From Closterium sp. Naga37s-1 (Eukaryota; Streptophyta; Zygnematophyceae; Desmidiales; Closteriaceae): a DNA stretch of 64,000 bases. The DNA lies in contig CANJKZ010000724.1 in assembly GCA_947471745.1 (NCBI GenBank), positions 3,825,501-3,889,500 on the forward strand, read 5' to 3'. Both the position numbers and the translations under genes were made by a program. This document shows positions 11,906 to 24,449 of the stretch, in pieces (the stretch's first letter is position 1; each line of letters opens with the position of its first letter). Below the pieces are notes generated by a model. It was not told the origin of the DNA, did not search any database, and worked only from the letters and a program-made list of their open reading frames with translations.

Positions 11906-12039
11906 TGTCAGAACATTATATAGCTTATGCTGTTGTGTAGGCTATAGTGGGGTATCCCATAGGGGGTACAACCCAATTAGGGTTTCCTATATGTACTCAC
12001 TTCATTCATAGTTCACACATTCATGTTCTCCTTTCCACA
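11906..12039 (+). repeat. 3' LTR of E2
   Basis: 134 bp, one base different from the 5' copy (CATG against CACG near the end). Followed by the CAAAG duplication at 12040-12044. Confidence 0.95.
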
Positions 12040-12363
12040 CAAAGTACCAACGTTGTCACGACTAGGGGGGGCTGTCTTGCCGGTACGTCCCGATGCTCTA
12101 AAGGGTTTGACGTATTTAGAAGAACGACTAGTATCTCCGCGGATTGTGTTCTCAAATATAACACAATCGCACGTTGGGAAGCAATATAAGATTCGAGGAG
12201 GAGTTGTTAATGTACCAGTCAAAGTTGTTGATATGGTAACTACTCTCCCACGTCTACCTCAGGAAGCACAAATTGTGCGTGTGCGTTTTAAGCGGAAACT
12301 GAACAATGTGCATAATGTATATGACGATAACGTACGACCTACCAAAATCTCACGTGCACTTTC
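12040..12363 (+). pseudogene. Helentron DUF6570-like domain (split by E2 and E3)
   Basis: The frame continues from 4710. It reads a Leu-rich lead-in and then the pattern LTYLEERLVSPRI … QYKIRGGVVNVPV … LPRLPQEAQ … VRFKRKL … NVRPTKISRAL. This matches what I know of the DUF6570 domain found N-terminal to the Rep domain in Helitron proteins (LEERL, GNVVNVP, LPR, VRP landmarks). The role of the domain is not established. E3 inserts after the codons for ISRALS, and the segment that should join this domain to the Rep domain is missing on the far side of E3. Confidence 0.75.
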
Positions 12364-12488
12364 TGTGAAGAAATGAGGAATGAATGAACTTGCACAAGGT
12401 TGGGTACAAGTAGGAAACCCTAGGAAACTGTACCCCATAGTGTCTACCCCACTATAGCCTAGACAAGCTATATGATATAAGTTTGACA
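12364..12488 (-). repeat. 3' LTR of E3 (125 bp)
   Basis: In element sense TGTCAAAC…CTTCACA. It keeps the GCTATAGTGGGGTA core but differs from the E1/E2/E4 LTRs and is closest to the E7 stub (46474-46599). Confidence 0.85.
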
Positions 12489-12511
12489 CACCCCCATAGG
12501 CAAAGTGGGGG
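12489..12511 (-). other. Polypurine-tract hairpin next to 3' LTR (E3)
   Basis: Element-sense CCCCCA…TATGGGGGTG abuts the LTR, as in the other copies. Confidence 0.65.
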
Positions 12512-12685
12512 AGAACAAGAGGTCACAAGACCAGTCAAGCAAAGCAAAGCAAGCTCAGGGTGGATCACAACGTCACCACACAATCCGAGCACAAGAGCAA
12601 GGCCACAAGGCCAGTTCACATGCAAGATCATATATAAAAGTAAACAGGCAAGTGCAGGTATAGAAAGATCACAGTACAAGCAAGG

Positions 12686-15600
12686 TCAAGAAGTGAGCAA
12701 GTGAGGCCAAGTAGGCACAAGACCTAGCATAGTACAGAAGCGCTGATGATCACCAGGCGGAAGTGCCTTGGTAAAGATATCAGCAGTGTTGGCCTCAGAG
12801 GCCACGTAAGCAAGGCGCAGCTGACCACGCTGCTGCAGCTCACGAGCAAGGAAGTAGCGGCGAGCAATGTGCTTCGTTCTGTGCTCCAGTCTGTGCTCCC
12901 AACACAAGGCCAGCATGGCCTTGTTGTCTACGTACAGAACTGGAGGAGAACGAGGCAGCTCTCCTAGGTCAGTCAGCAGGTAGGTGAGCTAGCGTAGCTC
13001 CTGTGCAGCCATGGCCCCCGCGTAAATCTCAGCCTCACAGCTGGAGCCGAGAACAGAAGACGAGCGGGTAGACCGCCACGAGACAGAGCCGGAGCCAAGG
13101 CTGAAGGTGTAACCCTGTGACGACCGCTGCGTAGCCTGGTCGTCAGCCCAAGAAGCGTCTGCGTGACCTGTGAGGACCACTCGACGTCGCCCTCCAAGCA
13201 CTAGCCCCATGCCCGACGTACTGCACAAGTAGCGCAACACCCTCTTCGCTGCAGCCACGTGCTCTGGTCGGTGTCTCCCAGGAGCAACATAGCGTGCCAA
13301 GATGCTAAGTGGGTATGCAAGGTCAGGTCGTGTGCAGGTCATCAGGTACATGAGGCAGCCAACAAGCTCTGGGTACGGGCCACTCGGCTCTACGGACTCA
13401 TCCGAAGGCAGAGCTGAGAGCGAGTGGCGAGTAGACAGAGGAGTGGCCTGAGGCGAGGAGTACGTGAAGTCGAAGCGCTGAAGGACCTGCTGCACCATGT
13501 GTGACTGAGTCAGGGTAATGGTGCGCTGTGCTCTGTCCCGGGTGATCTGCAAGCCAAGGTAGCTGCGCAGTTCACCCAGGTCTGTGCACGTGTGTCTCTT
13601 CTGCAGCTCGGACTTCACGTGGGCGAGTCCAGCAGTGTCAGCAGTGGCAAAGACCAAGTCGTCGACGTACACGAAGATGTAGAACGGCGGCAAAGAGGTG
13701 TCGGTGCGCAGAAACAGCGACGGGTCGGCTGTAAAAGGAGCAAACCCAAGAGCCGCAAGTGTAGTCCTCAGTGTGTCGTGCCACTCACGGGGCGCCTGGC
13801 GGAGACCGTAGACTGGCCGCCGGAGGCTCCACTGGGTACCAGGAGGAAACGACCCAGTGAAGCCAGGTGGGCGGCGCAGCCAGATCTCCTCGTGCAGGCT
13901 GCCCTGCACGAAAGCTGTGCTGAAGTCAAGAGAGTGAAGCTCGTAGTTGCGCTGAGCGGCTATGTGCAGCAGCACCCGAAGAGTGGTCATCTTCGGGGTG
14001 GGAGAGAAGGTCTGAAAGTAGTCAACTCCCTGCCGCTGACTAAAGCCTCGAGCCACGTAACGCGCCTTGAAGTTAGTCGTAGAACCCGACGGCCGCTTCA
14101 CTCTGAAAATCCACATGCCACTGACGATGTTCGCCCCAGGTGGGGGAACCTCGTCGACGTAGGTGCCTGTGGACTTCCAGGAAGCCATCTCTGCGTCCAT
14201 GGCTGACTGCCACTGAGAGGAGTAGGGACCCTCGATCGCCTCAGCGTACGATCGAGGAGTCGGGATGTCTGGTGCATTCGGGTCTCCCTCAGGGGCAATC
14301 AGCGTGGACACGAGATGAGGCAAAGCAGCAGCAAAACACTGGAACTCCTCCTGCCTGTCCTCAAGGACGTCCGTGCTAAGAGCACACTCACCCCCGACGG
14401 ACGGAGGACAGACAGACTCAGACTCAGCAACAAGACTAGCAGCGTAGTCTAGACGACAGCGAGCAGCAAAGTCGACAAGCTCAGCAACTAGGGCAGACGC
14501 AGCAGTGGACTCAAAGGAAGGGTCAGTGACAACAGTAGCCAGGAGACGCGTGACAGTAGGACTGGCAGCACGAAGAGAGTCAGACTCCGGGTCAGCAAGA
14601 ACAGGAAGAGAGGACTCAGGAGGAGACGGCAACGGGACACGCAGAGGAGCAGTGGAAGGACGCAGTGCCATCTGGTGTGTGCCTGGGACCGCAGGAGGAA
14701 GCGGACGCGAAGCACGACCACTAGTGCGAGCAGCACGAACAGGCGACGCAGGACAAGACGCAGGCTCACGACGCTCAGCAAGACCTCCAGTAGGACCAGT
14801 GTAGGGAGAAGGAGCAGGTAGAGGGGAGGCTGGCTGTAACTGTGACTGCGACCGGACAGGCGGTGGACACTCTAAGGGAGGAGCAGGACCAGTAGAGGGC
14901 GGGAGACCAAGAACCTGCTAAAGGAGCGGAACGAAGTACGGCCGCGGCCGCGCAGCGCCTCCAGAAACAGCAGGGACAGCACTAGTACTCCCAGCGGCAG
15001 CACCAGCGCCAGTAGCACCTCCAGCTCCAACAGCGCCAACTCCAGCACCCTCAGAAGCACCAGCGCCAGCAGAAACACCAGCGCCAACACCCCCAGCAGC
15101 TCCAGCTCCAGCAGCACCAACTCCAGCAGGACCGGCAGCTCCAGTACCGCCAGCAGCTCCAGCAGGACCAACTCCAGCAGCCCCAGCAGCACCCCCAGTC
15201 CCAGCAGCTCCAGTAGCGCCAGTACGAGCATCTCCGGGACCAGCAGCAACAGTAGTGCCTCCAGCTCCAGCAGCACGGCTCCAGCGCCGGGCAAACCACT
15301 CGCGCAGCTCCTGCGGAGAGAGTGGCTCCCGCCTCGACAAAGCACCGCGAGAGGCCACACAAGCAGACCCAGCACCCCCAGGCTCCGTACCCCCAGGCTC
15401 AGCACCCCCAGACTCAGCACCCCCAGGCTCAGCACCCCCAGACTCAGCACCCCCAGGCTCAGCACCCCCAGGCTCCGCACCCCTGGACTCAGCACCCCCA
15501 GGCTCCGAACCCTCAGGCTCAGCACCTCCAGACCCGGCACCCGCAGGCTCAGCACCTCTAGCAGCACCAGAGTCAACAGCTACCTCGACAGGCTAGACTG

Positions 15601-18587
15601 CGTCTACCTGGGACACACCTGACGGGGCAGGACCCTGAGGGGGGAGGGGGTCTACTGGGGGAGGACCTGGCGCAAGGAAGAGCGGCGGCGGGGGGAGGGG
15701 CGCAGTGCGGTAGGGGAAGAGACGGTAGTAAGGCACCGACTCGTCAAAGGTGACGTCCTGGGAGGACAGAACACGGCGCGAGGTGGGGTGGTAAAACTGC
15801 CACCCAGGCGCGTCAGGGGGGAAGCCAAGGAAGACGCAGGGAACAGCACGGGGGGACAGCTTGTCCGCAGACAAGTCGCGGACAAACGCCCGAGATCCCT
15901 AGACCCGAAACGCAGACGCATCGCCAACCTTCCCGGTCCACCGCAAGGTGGGGGAGGTCTCTGGCAAGGAGACCCGGGGCTGAAGGTTGAGCTGATGCGC
16001 TGCGTACTGCACCGCAAACGGCCACAGAAAATGGGGGGCAGCCGCATGGATCATGGACGTACGAGCGACGTCCATGACCATGCCAATGCGGCGCTCAGCA
16101 ATCCCATTTTGCTGTGGAGAGGCCGGAAGCGTGAAGGTCTGGCGGATGCCCTGTGCTCGACAGAAGGCTCCCAGACGGGCAGAGGAAAACTCCCCGCCTC
16201 TGTCAGAGTGCAGACGCAGAACAGGAAAGTCCGAGCCGAAACTCTCTCTGAGCTGGAGACGAGCTGCGCGGATCCAGTCGATCAACACCTCAGTGACGTC
16301 ACCCTTGCTGCGCAAGGGGAAGACTGTGGTGTAACGCGAGTAGTCGTCAACCACCAACAGGAAGTAACGCTCGTGCCCCTGGCCACGAACGCGGGCGTGG
16401 CCCCACACGTCCATGTGAAGAGTCTGCAGCGGAGCCTCTGTCGGAGGAAACTCGGAGGAGTGAGGGGCGGCGCGCTGTCGCCCCTCGACGCAGGGGACGC
16501 AGGTAGGGGTCGGCCCCGGAGGTAGGGGAGGGAGAGACCGGGGGAGACCAGAGACAAGGACACGGGAGGCCATGCCTCGGAGACGAGGCAGGGAGGGGTG
16601 ACCAAGGCGGTGGTGCCAAAGGAGAGTCTGGTGGGACAGGAGACGACACGAGCAGGGAGCAGACTTAGGACCAGACCTGGACGCTGCAGCAAGCACCTGG
16701 CTCGAAGCAGCTACCTGACCAGACGCAGTAACAGGAGGAGACTCAGTGGTCAGTGTGTACAGGCTTGACCCCGGCTGACGGGTAAACGTGGCCACGTGTT
16801 GGCCCGTCCGAGCACACGTACAGTGGGTCACCCGCTGACTCGCAGGTGTGAACTGGTCAACCCCCCGATCCTGTAGATCAGCTCCACGAGGGGAGGTAGA
16901 GACCTGACAGGGTGCCAGAGGGGGCTGCCGGACACGGTAAGACAGTGGAGAAGCTAGCAAGGACAGGACCCCCAGAGGGGTCCGCCAGGGAGAACGCAAC
17001 CGGCCGACTAAGCGGCGTAAGCGTGGTGCGGTCTCGAAAGAAGGAGCGGGAAGCACCCGAGTCAAGGGTGAAGGTGTGCAAGGCCTGAGCCGACGTGGTA
17101 CCTGAGAGAGCAGACTCACCAGCACCTGGGGCAGCAGACGCACTAGCACCTGGAGCAGCAGCCTCACCAGCACCTAGAGCAGCAGCCTCAATGCCCGGGT
17201 CAGGCGGAACACACAGGTAACAGTCACCCTCATCACTAGTAGACACAGCATACATGGCAGCAAGAATAGCATCATAGTCAAGATCAAAGATAGCTACCCC
17301 CGCCCTAGACAGCTCTCCCCAGCGAGGGATCTCAGTGGCGTCAGGGAACTGATGATGCCAAGCGTCCGTCAGGCGGCCGAAGCAGCGCTGGGTGGAGTGC
17401 GTGCCCCCGCACTGCTCACCAACGCGGTCGCCTGTACGGAGAACGTAGGTGCAGGGACCAGTACCCCCACCCCGCTGACGCCCAGCGTACCACTCACGAA
17501 GCTGCTGAGGGGACAGGGTCTCACGACCACGCTGCGGCTGCTGGCGCGGACCACCACCGGAGCCACTCCTCTGCGCAGAGCCGCGACCAGCTCCACCGCC
17601 ACCTCCGCCGCCTCCGCCACCTCCGCCGCCTCCGCCACCGCCGCCGCCTCCGCTCCCTCCGCCACCACCGCCGCCTCCTCCGCCTCCACTGCTGCCACCG
17701 ACACCTCCACCCCCGCCACCACTCCCACCACCACCCCCACCCCCTCCACTGCCTCCACCACCACCTCCACCGCCCCTACTGGCCCCCCCAGCGCCCTTGC
17801 CCCCTTTGCCCTTGCCGGTGCGGCGCTTCCCGCTAGGGGCAGACGCAGCGCCGACCGACTCGAAGCCAACGAGGTCGGCCGCAGCAGTAGAAGCAACAGA
17901 GGGCAAGAGGGGGGAGGGAGAACACCCCTCAAAGACGGGGGTGCGAGGGTCACCACGAGAGGCTCCTACAGCGACTATGCTCTTCTCTGCTGCTAGGAGG
18001 CGCTCCTCGAGGAGGTCAACGGTGAGTGTGGTGGGGCAAACTGAGAGGAAGTGGTCCCTGACTAAGCGAAGGGAGTCAGGGAGCCGGGTGACTATGTAGT
18101 AGAGGGTGATGTACATGGGGGGGGGGTTCTTGGCGCAGAACTCAGCAGGAAGTGCAGCGCGGTAGCGAGTGTCACTAGTGCGAAGGTGCGTAATGAGGTC
18201 AGCGACTGTGGGAAAGGCAGCAAGGTCAGGGAACAGGTACGGTAGCATGAGGCGGCTAAGCGCAGCAGTGGCAGGGGAAGAGTAGCGTGCAACTACAGCG
18301 TCGTACAAGGTCTTAGCACTCTTGTACTGGCTAAAGTGCGCACTCTCAGTGGTCGGTAAGTGGCGACGCACAGCAAGACGTGCAGCAGCATCGCGCGTGG
18401 CCCACTGTGAGCGAACAGTGCTGTCAGCAGTAGCAGGCGGGGCAGGAGAGACACCAGAGGTGAGATCGAACAGGGAGAGTCCGTCTGCCCTATCGCACTG
18501 TAAGAACAGCTGGAGGTCATCGACCCAGACCTCAAAGTCAACAGCATGACCCTCAGTATCAAAGGTAAGGACACTGGGGGTAGCCAT
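12686..18587 (-). pseudogene. Decayed Copia gag-pol of E3
   Basis: Start ATG at 18587. The gag frame (poly-Gly; knuckle; LDSGAS protease near 17066) stops at 16878 after a 20-bp deletion at about 16886/16887, which removes the codons for the SFSTNLV region and shifts the frame. The second frame covers integrase, RT and RNase H but has nonsense codons at 15899 (Trp), 15593 (Glu), 14918 (Gln) and 12989 (Trp), judged against intact copies. RT YVDD and the RNase H end (…NTADIFTKAL) are otherwise preserved. Not functional as it stands. Confidence 0.9.
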
Positions 18588-18799
18588 GACTGCAGTGGTC
18601 TAGCAGGGAGTGAGCTCACCAGTCCAAGGAAGTAGGGCCGGGGCGCGCCGGAAGGAACAGTGGCGGCTCGGCGGCAGGGCGGCTCGGCGGCTGGGCGGCA
18701 CGACGGCTCGGCTGCAGGGCGGCTCGGCGGCTCGGTTGCTGGGCGGCGCAGCGGCTCGGCGGCTCGGCTGCTGGGTGGAGTGCGGCTCCTCATGCTGCT

Positions 18800-18880
18800 C
18801 AATGCAATCATTCCTCATTTCTCACATGGTATAGAGCAGGTTCCCTAGTGGGAACGCTTCCTAAGGGCCTAAGGGCCCAG
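18800..18880 (+). other. Inverted Copia 5' fragment: LTR end, primer site and hairpin
   Basis: In plus orientation: an LTR terminus TCATTCCTCATTTCTCACA (ends 18826), primer site TGGTATAGAGCAGG (18827-18840), stem GTTCCC-TAGT-GGGAAC (18840-18855) and AAGGGCCCAG (18871-18880). The LTR end resembles the end of the E3 LTR (TCATTCCTCATTTCTTCACA). So this is probably the 5' tip of E3 or of a sister, turned round relative to the rest of E3. Confidence 0.7.
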
Positions 18881-19228
18881 CGCGAGTGCGACGAGAAATG
18901 ATTGAGCATGTCAATAAATATTCGGCAAAAGATCTCATTAACAATGAAACACGCAAACATCTTCAAAAGAAAGATGCGCTATTTAATGAGTTTAAGAGTC
19001 TTCGCGTATCTCCTCAGTATTTGGAAAATTGCAGAAAATATTTGTTTGCAATGATTCGACAATTAGGCCCTCCTACATTTTTCTTAACAATATCAATGGC
19101 TGACACAAAATGGATCGATTTACATTCAATTTTATTGGAATTTAATAGAAATTCTGGAAACCTTGCCAACCTTGCCAACACAACCATGAATCTCCCATTA
19201 GACTTTGAAAATATAGCAATGTTAGTAC
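18881..19228 (+). pseudogene. Helentron Rep domain, N-terminal part (split by E3 and E4)
   Basis: AT-rich frame with an LRVSPQYLENCRKYLFAMIRQLG stretch followed by PTFFLTISMAD and KWIDL, the opening landmarks of Helitron_like_N (pfam14214). E4 inserts after the codons for ENIAMLV. When E4 and one AGTAC copy are removed the frame continues without a shift at 26639 (…VRTYPVVSALYYVERK). The true upstream boundary with E3 debris is uncertain; no start codon belongs here. Confidence 0.75.
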
Positions 19229-19363
19229 TGAGAAAGTTTGAACAAGAATGGATGAACTATGAATGAAGTGAGTACATATAGGAAACCATAATTGGGTTGT
19301 ACCCCCTATGGGATACCCCACTATAGCCTACACAACTGCATAAGCTATATATATGTTCTGACA
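19229..19363 (-). repeat. 3' LTR of E4
   Basis: 135 bp, TG…CA in element sense (TGTCAGAACATATATA…CTTTCTCA), identical to the 5' copy as read here. Confidence 0.95.
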
Positions 19364-19386
19364 CACCCCCATAGGCAAAGTGGGGG
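19364..19386 (-). other. Polypurine-tract hairpin next to 3' LTR (E4)
   Basis: Element-sense CCCCCA, loop and TATGGGGGTG directly upstream of the 3' LTR. The upstream tail (about 19390-19568) is non-coding, with an AT microsatellite at about 19508-19520. Confidence 0.7.
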
Positions 19387-19568
19387 AGAACAAGGGGTCA
19401 CAAGACCAGTCACGCAAAGCACAGCAAGCTCAGGGTGGATCACAAAGTCACCACACAGTCCGAGCACAACGACAAGGCCACAAGGCCAGTTCACATGCAG
19501 GAGTGCACATATATATATAGAGCTAGACAAGCAAGAGCAGGTATATATATGTAACAGTACAAGCAAGG

Positions 19569-22500
19569 TCAAGAGGAGAGCAAGTGAGGCAAGACAGGTA
19601 CAAGACCCAGCTGAGTGCAGAAGCGCTGATGGTCACAAGGCGCAAGTGCCTTGGTGAACACATCAGCAGTGTTGGCCTCAGAGGCCACGTACGCAAGTCG
19701 CAACTGACCACGCTGCTGCAGCTCACGAGCAAGAAAGTAACGAAGAGCAATGTGCTTCGTTCTGTGCTCCAAGCGCTGCTCTCGACACAAGGCCAGCATG
19801 GCCTTGTTATCTACGTACAGCACTGGAGGAGAACGAGGCGGCTCTCCAAGGTCAGTCAGCAGGTAGGTGAGCCAGCGAAGCTCCTGTGCAGCCATGGCCC
19901 CGGCGTAGATCTCAGCCTCACAACTGGAGCCGAGCACAGAGGACGAGCGAGTAGCCCGCCACGAGACAGAGCCGGAACCAAGACTGAAGGTGTAACCCTG
20001 CGACGACCGCTGCGTAGCCTGGTCGTCAGCCCAAGAAGCGTCCGCGTGCCCAGTGAGGACCACTGGACTCCGCCCTCCAAGCACTAGCCCCATGCCCGAC
20101 GTACTGCACAAGTAGCGCAACACCCTCTTCGCTGCAGCCATGTGCTCTGGTCGGTGTCTCCCAGGAGCAACATAGCGTGCAAGAATGCTAAGAGGGTATG
20201 CAAGGTCAGGTCGTGTGCAGGTCATCAGGTACATGAGGCAGCCAACAAGCTCTGGGTACGGGCCACTCGACTCTACGGACTCATCCGAAGGCAGAGCTGA
20301 GAGCGAGTGGCGAGTAGACAGAGGAGTGGCCTGAGGCGAGGAGTACGTGAAGCCGAAGCGCTGAAGGACCTGCTGCACCATGTGTGACTGAGTCAAGGTA
20401 ATGGTGCGGCGTGCTCTGTCCCGAGTGATCTGCAAGCCAAGGTAGCTGCGCAGTTCACCCAGGTCTGTGCACGTGTGTCTCTTCTGTAGCTCGGACTTCA
20501 CGTAGGCTAGTCCAGCAGTGTCAGCTGTGGCAAAGACCAAGTCGTCGACGTACACGAGGATGTAGAACGGCGGCAAAGAAGTGTCGGTGCGCAGAAACAA
20601 CGACGGGTCAGCCGTAGAGGGAGCAAACCCAAGAGCCGCAAGCGTAGTCCTCAGTGTGTCGTGCCACTCACGCGGTGCCTGGCGGAGACCGTAGACTGGC
20701 CGTCGGAGGCTCCACTGGGTGCCAGTAGGGAAAGTCCCAGTGAAGCCAGGTGGACGGCGCAGCCAGATCTCCTCGTGCAGGCTACCCTGCAAGAAAGCAG
20801 TGCTGAAGTCAAGAGAGTGGAGCTCGTAGTCGCGCTGAGCGGCTATGTGCAGCAGCACCCGAAGAGTGGTCATCTTCGGGGTGGGAGAGAAAGTCTGAAA
20901 GTAGTCAACTCCCTGCCGCTGACTGAAGCCACGAGCGACGTACCGCGCCTTGAAGACAGGTGGAGAGCCCGGCGGCCGCTTCACCCTGAAGATCCACATG
21001 CCACTGACGATGTTCGCCCCAGGAGGGGGAACCGCGTCAACGTAGGTGCCTGTGGACTTCCAGGACGCCATCTCTACATCCATAGCTGCCTGCCACTGAG
21101 AGGAGTAGGGACCCTCTACGGCCTCCGCGTAAGAGCGCGGAGTCGGGATGTCTAGTGCATCCGGGTCTCCCTCAGGGGCAAGTAGTACGGACGCGAGATG
21201 AGGTGAAGCAGCAGCCAGACACTGGAACTCCTCCTGCCTGTCCTCAAGGACGTCCGTGCCAAGAGCACACTCACCCCCGACGGACGGAGGACAGACAGAC
21301 GCAGACTCAGCAACAAGACCGGCAGCGTAGTCTAGACGACAGCTAGCAGCAAAGTCGACGAGCTCAGCAACAAGAGCAGACGCAGCAGTGGACTCAAAAG
21401 AGGGGTCAGTGACGACAGTAGCAAGGAGACGTGTGACAGTAGGACTAGCAGCACGAAGAGAGTCGGACTCTGGGTCGGAAAGTGCAGGAAGGGAGGACTC
21501 AGGAGGAGAAGGCAAAGGGGCACGCAGAGGAGCAGTGGACGGACGCAAAGACATCCGGTGCGTGCCAGGGACAGGAGGAGGACGCTGACGCGAACCGCGA
21601 CCACTAGCGCGAGCAGCACGAACAGGCGACGCAGGACGAGACGCAGGCTCACGACGCTCAGCAAGACCTCCAGTGGGACCAGTGTAAGGAGAGGGAGCAG
21701 GAAGTGGGGAGGCGGGCTCTAACTGGGACTGTGACTGAACAGGCTGTGGACACGCTGCAGGAGGAGAAAGACCAAGAACCTGCTGTAGGAGTGGAACGAA
21801 GTACGGCCGAGGCCGCGCGGCGACTCTAGACACAGCAGGGACAGCACCCTCAGCAGCAGCACCAGCGCCAACAGCACCTCCAGCTCCAGTACCTCCAGCA
21901 GCACCAGCAGCACCCGCAGCAGGACCACCGCCAGGAAGGACAGGAGCAGTCTCAGCACCAACACCCGCGGCAGATCCAGCTCCAGGCGGACCCGAGGGCC
22001 CAGCAGCTCCGGGACCAGCGGCACAAGTACCCTCAGCAGCCGAAGGAGCTCCAGCTCCAGCAGTACATCTCCAGCGGCGAGCAAACCACTCGCGCAGCTC
22101 CTGTGGAGAGAGGGGCTCCCGCCGAGGCGAAGCACCCGGAGAACCGCCAGGTCCCGCACCGCCAGACGCCACAAGGGGAGGTCCAGTGGCCGCAGGCTCC
22201 GTAGCTCCAGGCTCAGTAGCTCCAGACGCAGCACCCCCTGGCTCAGCACCCCCAGTCACAGCACCCCCAGGCTCAGCACCCCAAGACTCCGCACCCCCAG
22301 GCTCAGCACCCCCAGTCGCAGTACCCCCAGGCTCAGCACCCCCAGACTCAGCACCCCCAGGCTCAGCACCCACGCGCGTAGCACCCCCAGAGTCAGCACC
22401 CCCAGGCTCAGCACCCGCAGCAGGACCAGAGTCACCAGCAACCTCGACCGGCTCGACTGCGTCTACCTGGGACACACCTGAAGGGGCAGGACCCTGAGGG

Positions 22501-24408
22501 GGAAGGGGGTCTACCGGGGGGGGACCTGGCACAAGGAAGTGCGGTGGCGGGGGGAGGGAAGGAGTGCGGTAGGGGAAGAGGCGGTAGAAGGGGACTGACT
22601 CGTCGAACGTGACGTCCTGGGAGGACAGAACACGACGAGAGGAGGGGTGGTAGAACTGCCACCCTGGGGCGTCAGGGGGGAAGCCGAGGAAGACACAGGG
22701 AGCAGCACGAGGGGACAGCTTGTCCGCAGACAAGTCGCGGACAAACGCCCGAGATCCCCAGACACGGAACGCAGACGCATCGCCGACCTTCCCCGTCCAC
22801 AGCAGAGCTGGGGAGGTCTCCGGCCGGGAGACCCTGGGGTGAAGGTTGATCTGATGCGCCGCGTACCGAACCGCAAACGGCCACAGAAAATGGGGGGCAG
22901 CCGCATGCATCATGGACGTACGAGCGACGTCCATGACCATGCCAATGCGGCGCTCAGCAATCCCATTTTGCTGTGGAGAGTCCGGAAGCGTAAAGGTCTG
23001 GCGGATGCCTCGTGCACGACAGTAGGCTCGCAGAAGGCCAGAGGAGAACTCTCCACCTCGGTCAGAGTGCAGACGCAGAACAGGAAAGTCCGAGCCGAAG
23101 CTCCTCCTGAGCTGGAGACGAGCTGCGCGGATCCAGTCGATCAACACCTCAGTGACATCACCCTTGCTGCGCAAGGGGAAGACTGTGGTGTAACGCGAGT
23201 AGTCGTCAACCACCAGCAGGAAGTAGCGCTCGTGACCCTGCCCACGGACGCGGGCCGGGCCCCACACGTCCATGTGAAGCGTCTGCAGAGGAGCCTCTGT
23301 CGGGGGAAACTGGGAGGAGTGAGGGGCAGCCCGGAGCCGCCCCTCGACACAGGGGACACAGGAAGGTCCGGGTCCCGAAGGAAGGGGAGGGAGAGACCGG
23401 GGAAGACCAGAGACAAGGACACGGGAAGCCATGCCCCGAAGACGAGGCAAGGAGGGGTGGCCAAGACGGTGGTGCCACAGGAGAGTCTCATGAGACAGGC
23501 GGCGACACGAGCAGGGGGCAGACTCAGGACCAGACCTGGACGCTGCAGCAAACACCTGACCCGACGCAGCTACCTGGCCAGACGCAGGGACAGGAGGAGA
23601 CTCAGTGGTCAGGTTGTAGAGACTCGACCCCGGCCGACGCGAAAACGTGGCCAGGTGTCGGCCTGTGCGGGCGTCCGAGCAGTGGGTCACCCGCTGACTC
23701 GCAGGAGTAAACTGGTGAACCCCCGCATCCTGCAGGTCAGCACCACTCACCAAGTTCGTCGAGAACGAGGGGAGGTACAGACCAGACAGGGTGCCCGAGG
23801 GGGCAGCCGGACACGGGAGGACAGTGGAGAAGTGAGAGAGGACAGGACCCCCAGAGGGGTCAGCCAGGGAGACTGCAACCGGCCGGCCAAGCGGCGTGAG
23901 AGTGGTGCGGTCTCGAAAGAAGGAGCGAGAAGCTCCTGAGTCAAGCGTGAAGGTGAGGGAGGCCGAAGCCGACGCAGTACCTGAGAGCGCAGCCTCACCA
24001 GTACCTGAGAGTGCAGACGCACTGGCACCTAGAGCAGCAGCCGCAGAAGTACCTGGCGCAGCAGTACCAATGCCCGGGTCGGGCGGGAAACACCGGTAAC
24101 AGTCACCCTCCTCACTAATAGTCACAGCATACATGGCAGCAAGGATAGCATCAAAGTCAAGATCAAAGATAGCTACGCCAGCCCTAGACAGCTCTCCCCA
24201 ACGGGGAATCTCACTAGCCTCGGGGAACTGCTGACGCCAAGCGTCCGTCAGGCGGCCAAAGCAGCGCTGGGTGGGGTGGGCACCCCCACACTGCTCACCC
24301 GCGCGGTCGCCGGAACGAAGGACGTAGGTGCACGGACCAAAACCCCCACCCCGCTGACGCTGCGTGTACCACTCACGGAGCTGCTGGGGCGGGGGGATGT
24401 CCCGCGAA

Positions 24409-24449
<41 letters not shown>

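Larger units (their letters stand above)
4711..12039 (+). mobile_element. Copia LTR retrotransposon E2, complete, plus strand
   Basis: 7329 bp with two 134-bp LTRs (4711-4844 and 11906-12039) that differ at one base, and a 5-bp target duplication CAAAG (4706-4710 and 12040-12044). Primer site TGGAATCAGAGCAGG starts at 4845; the purine tract TATGGGGGTG ends at 11905. It lies within the Helentron reading frame. The gag frame is broken at a C-run, so this copy may not make a full polyprotein. Confidence 0.95.
12364..18880 (-). mobile_element. Copia LTR retrotransposon E3, minus strand, decayed and rearranged
   Basis: The 3' LTR (12364-12488), polypurine hairpin, tail and gag-pol (12686-18587) run in normal minus orientation. 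At the other end the leader stops near 18785, and the terminal ~20-30 bases of an LTR, the primer site and the hairpin follow in plus orientation (18800-18880). No complete 5' LTR and no partner for the expected TSD (CTTTC, 12359-12363) is present. The polyprotein has four nonsense codons and a 20-bp deletion. This is the oldest-looking member of the main Copia group here. Confidence 0.85.
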
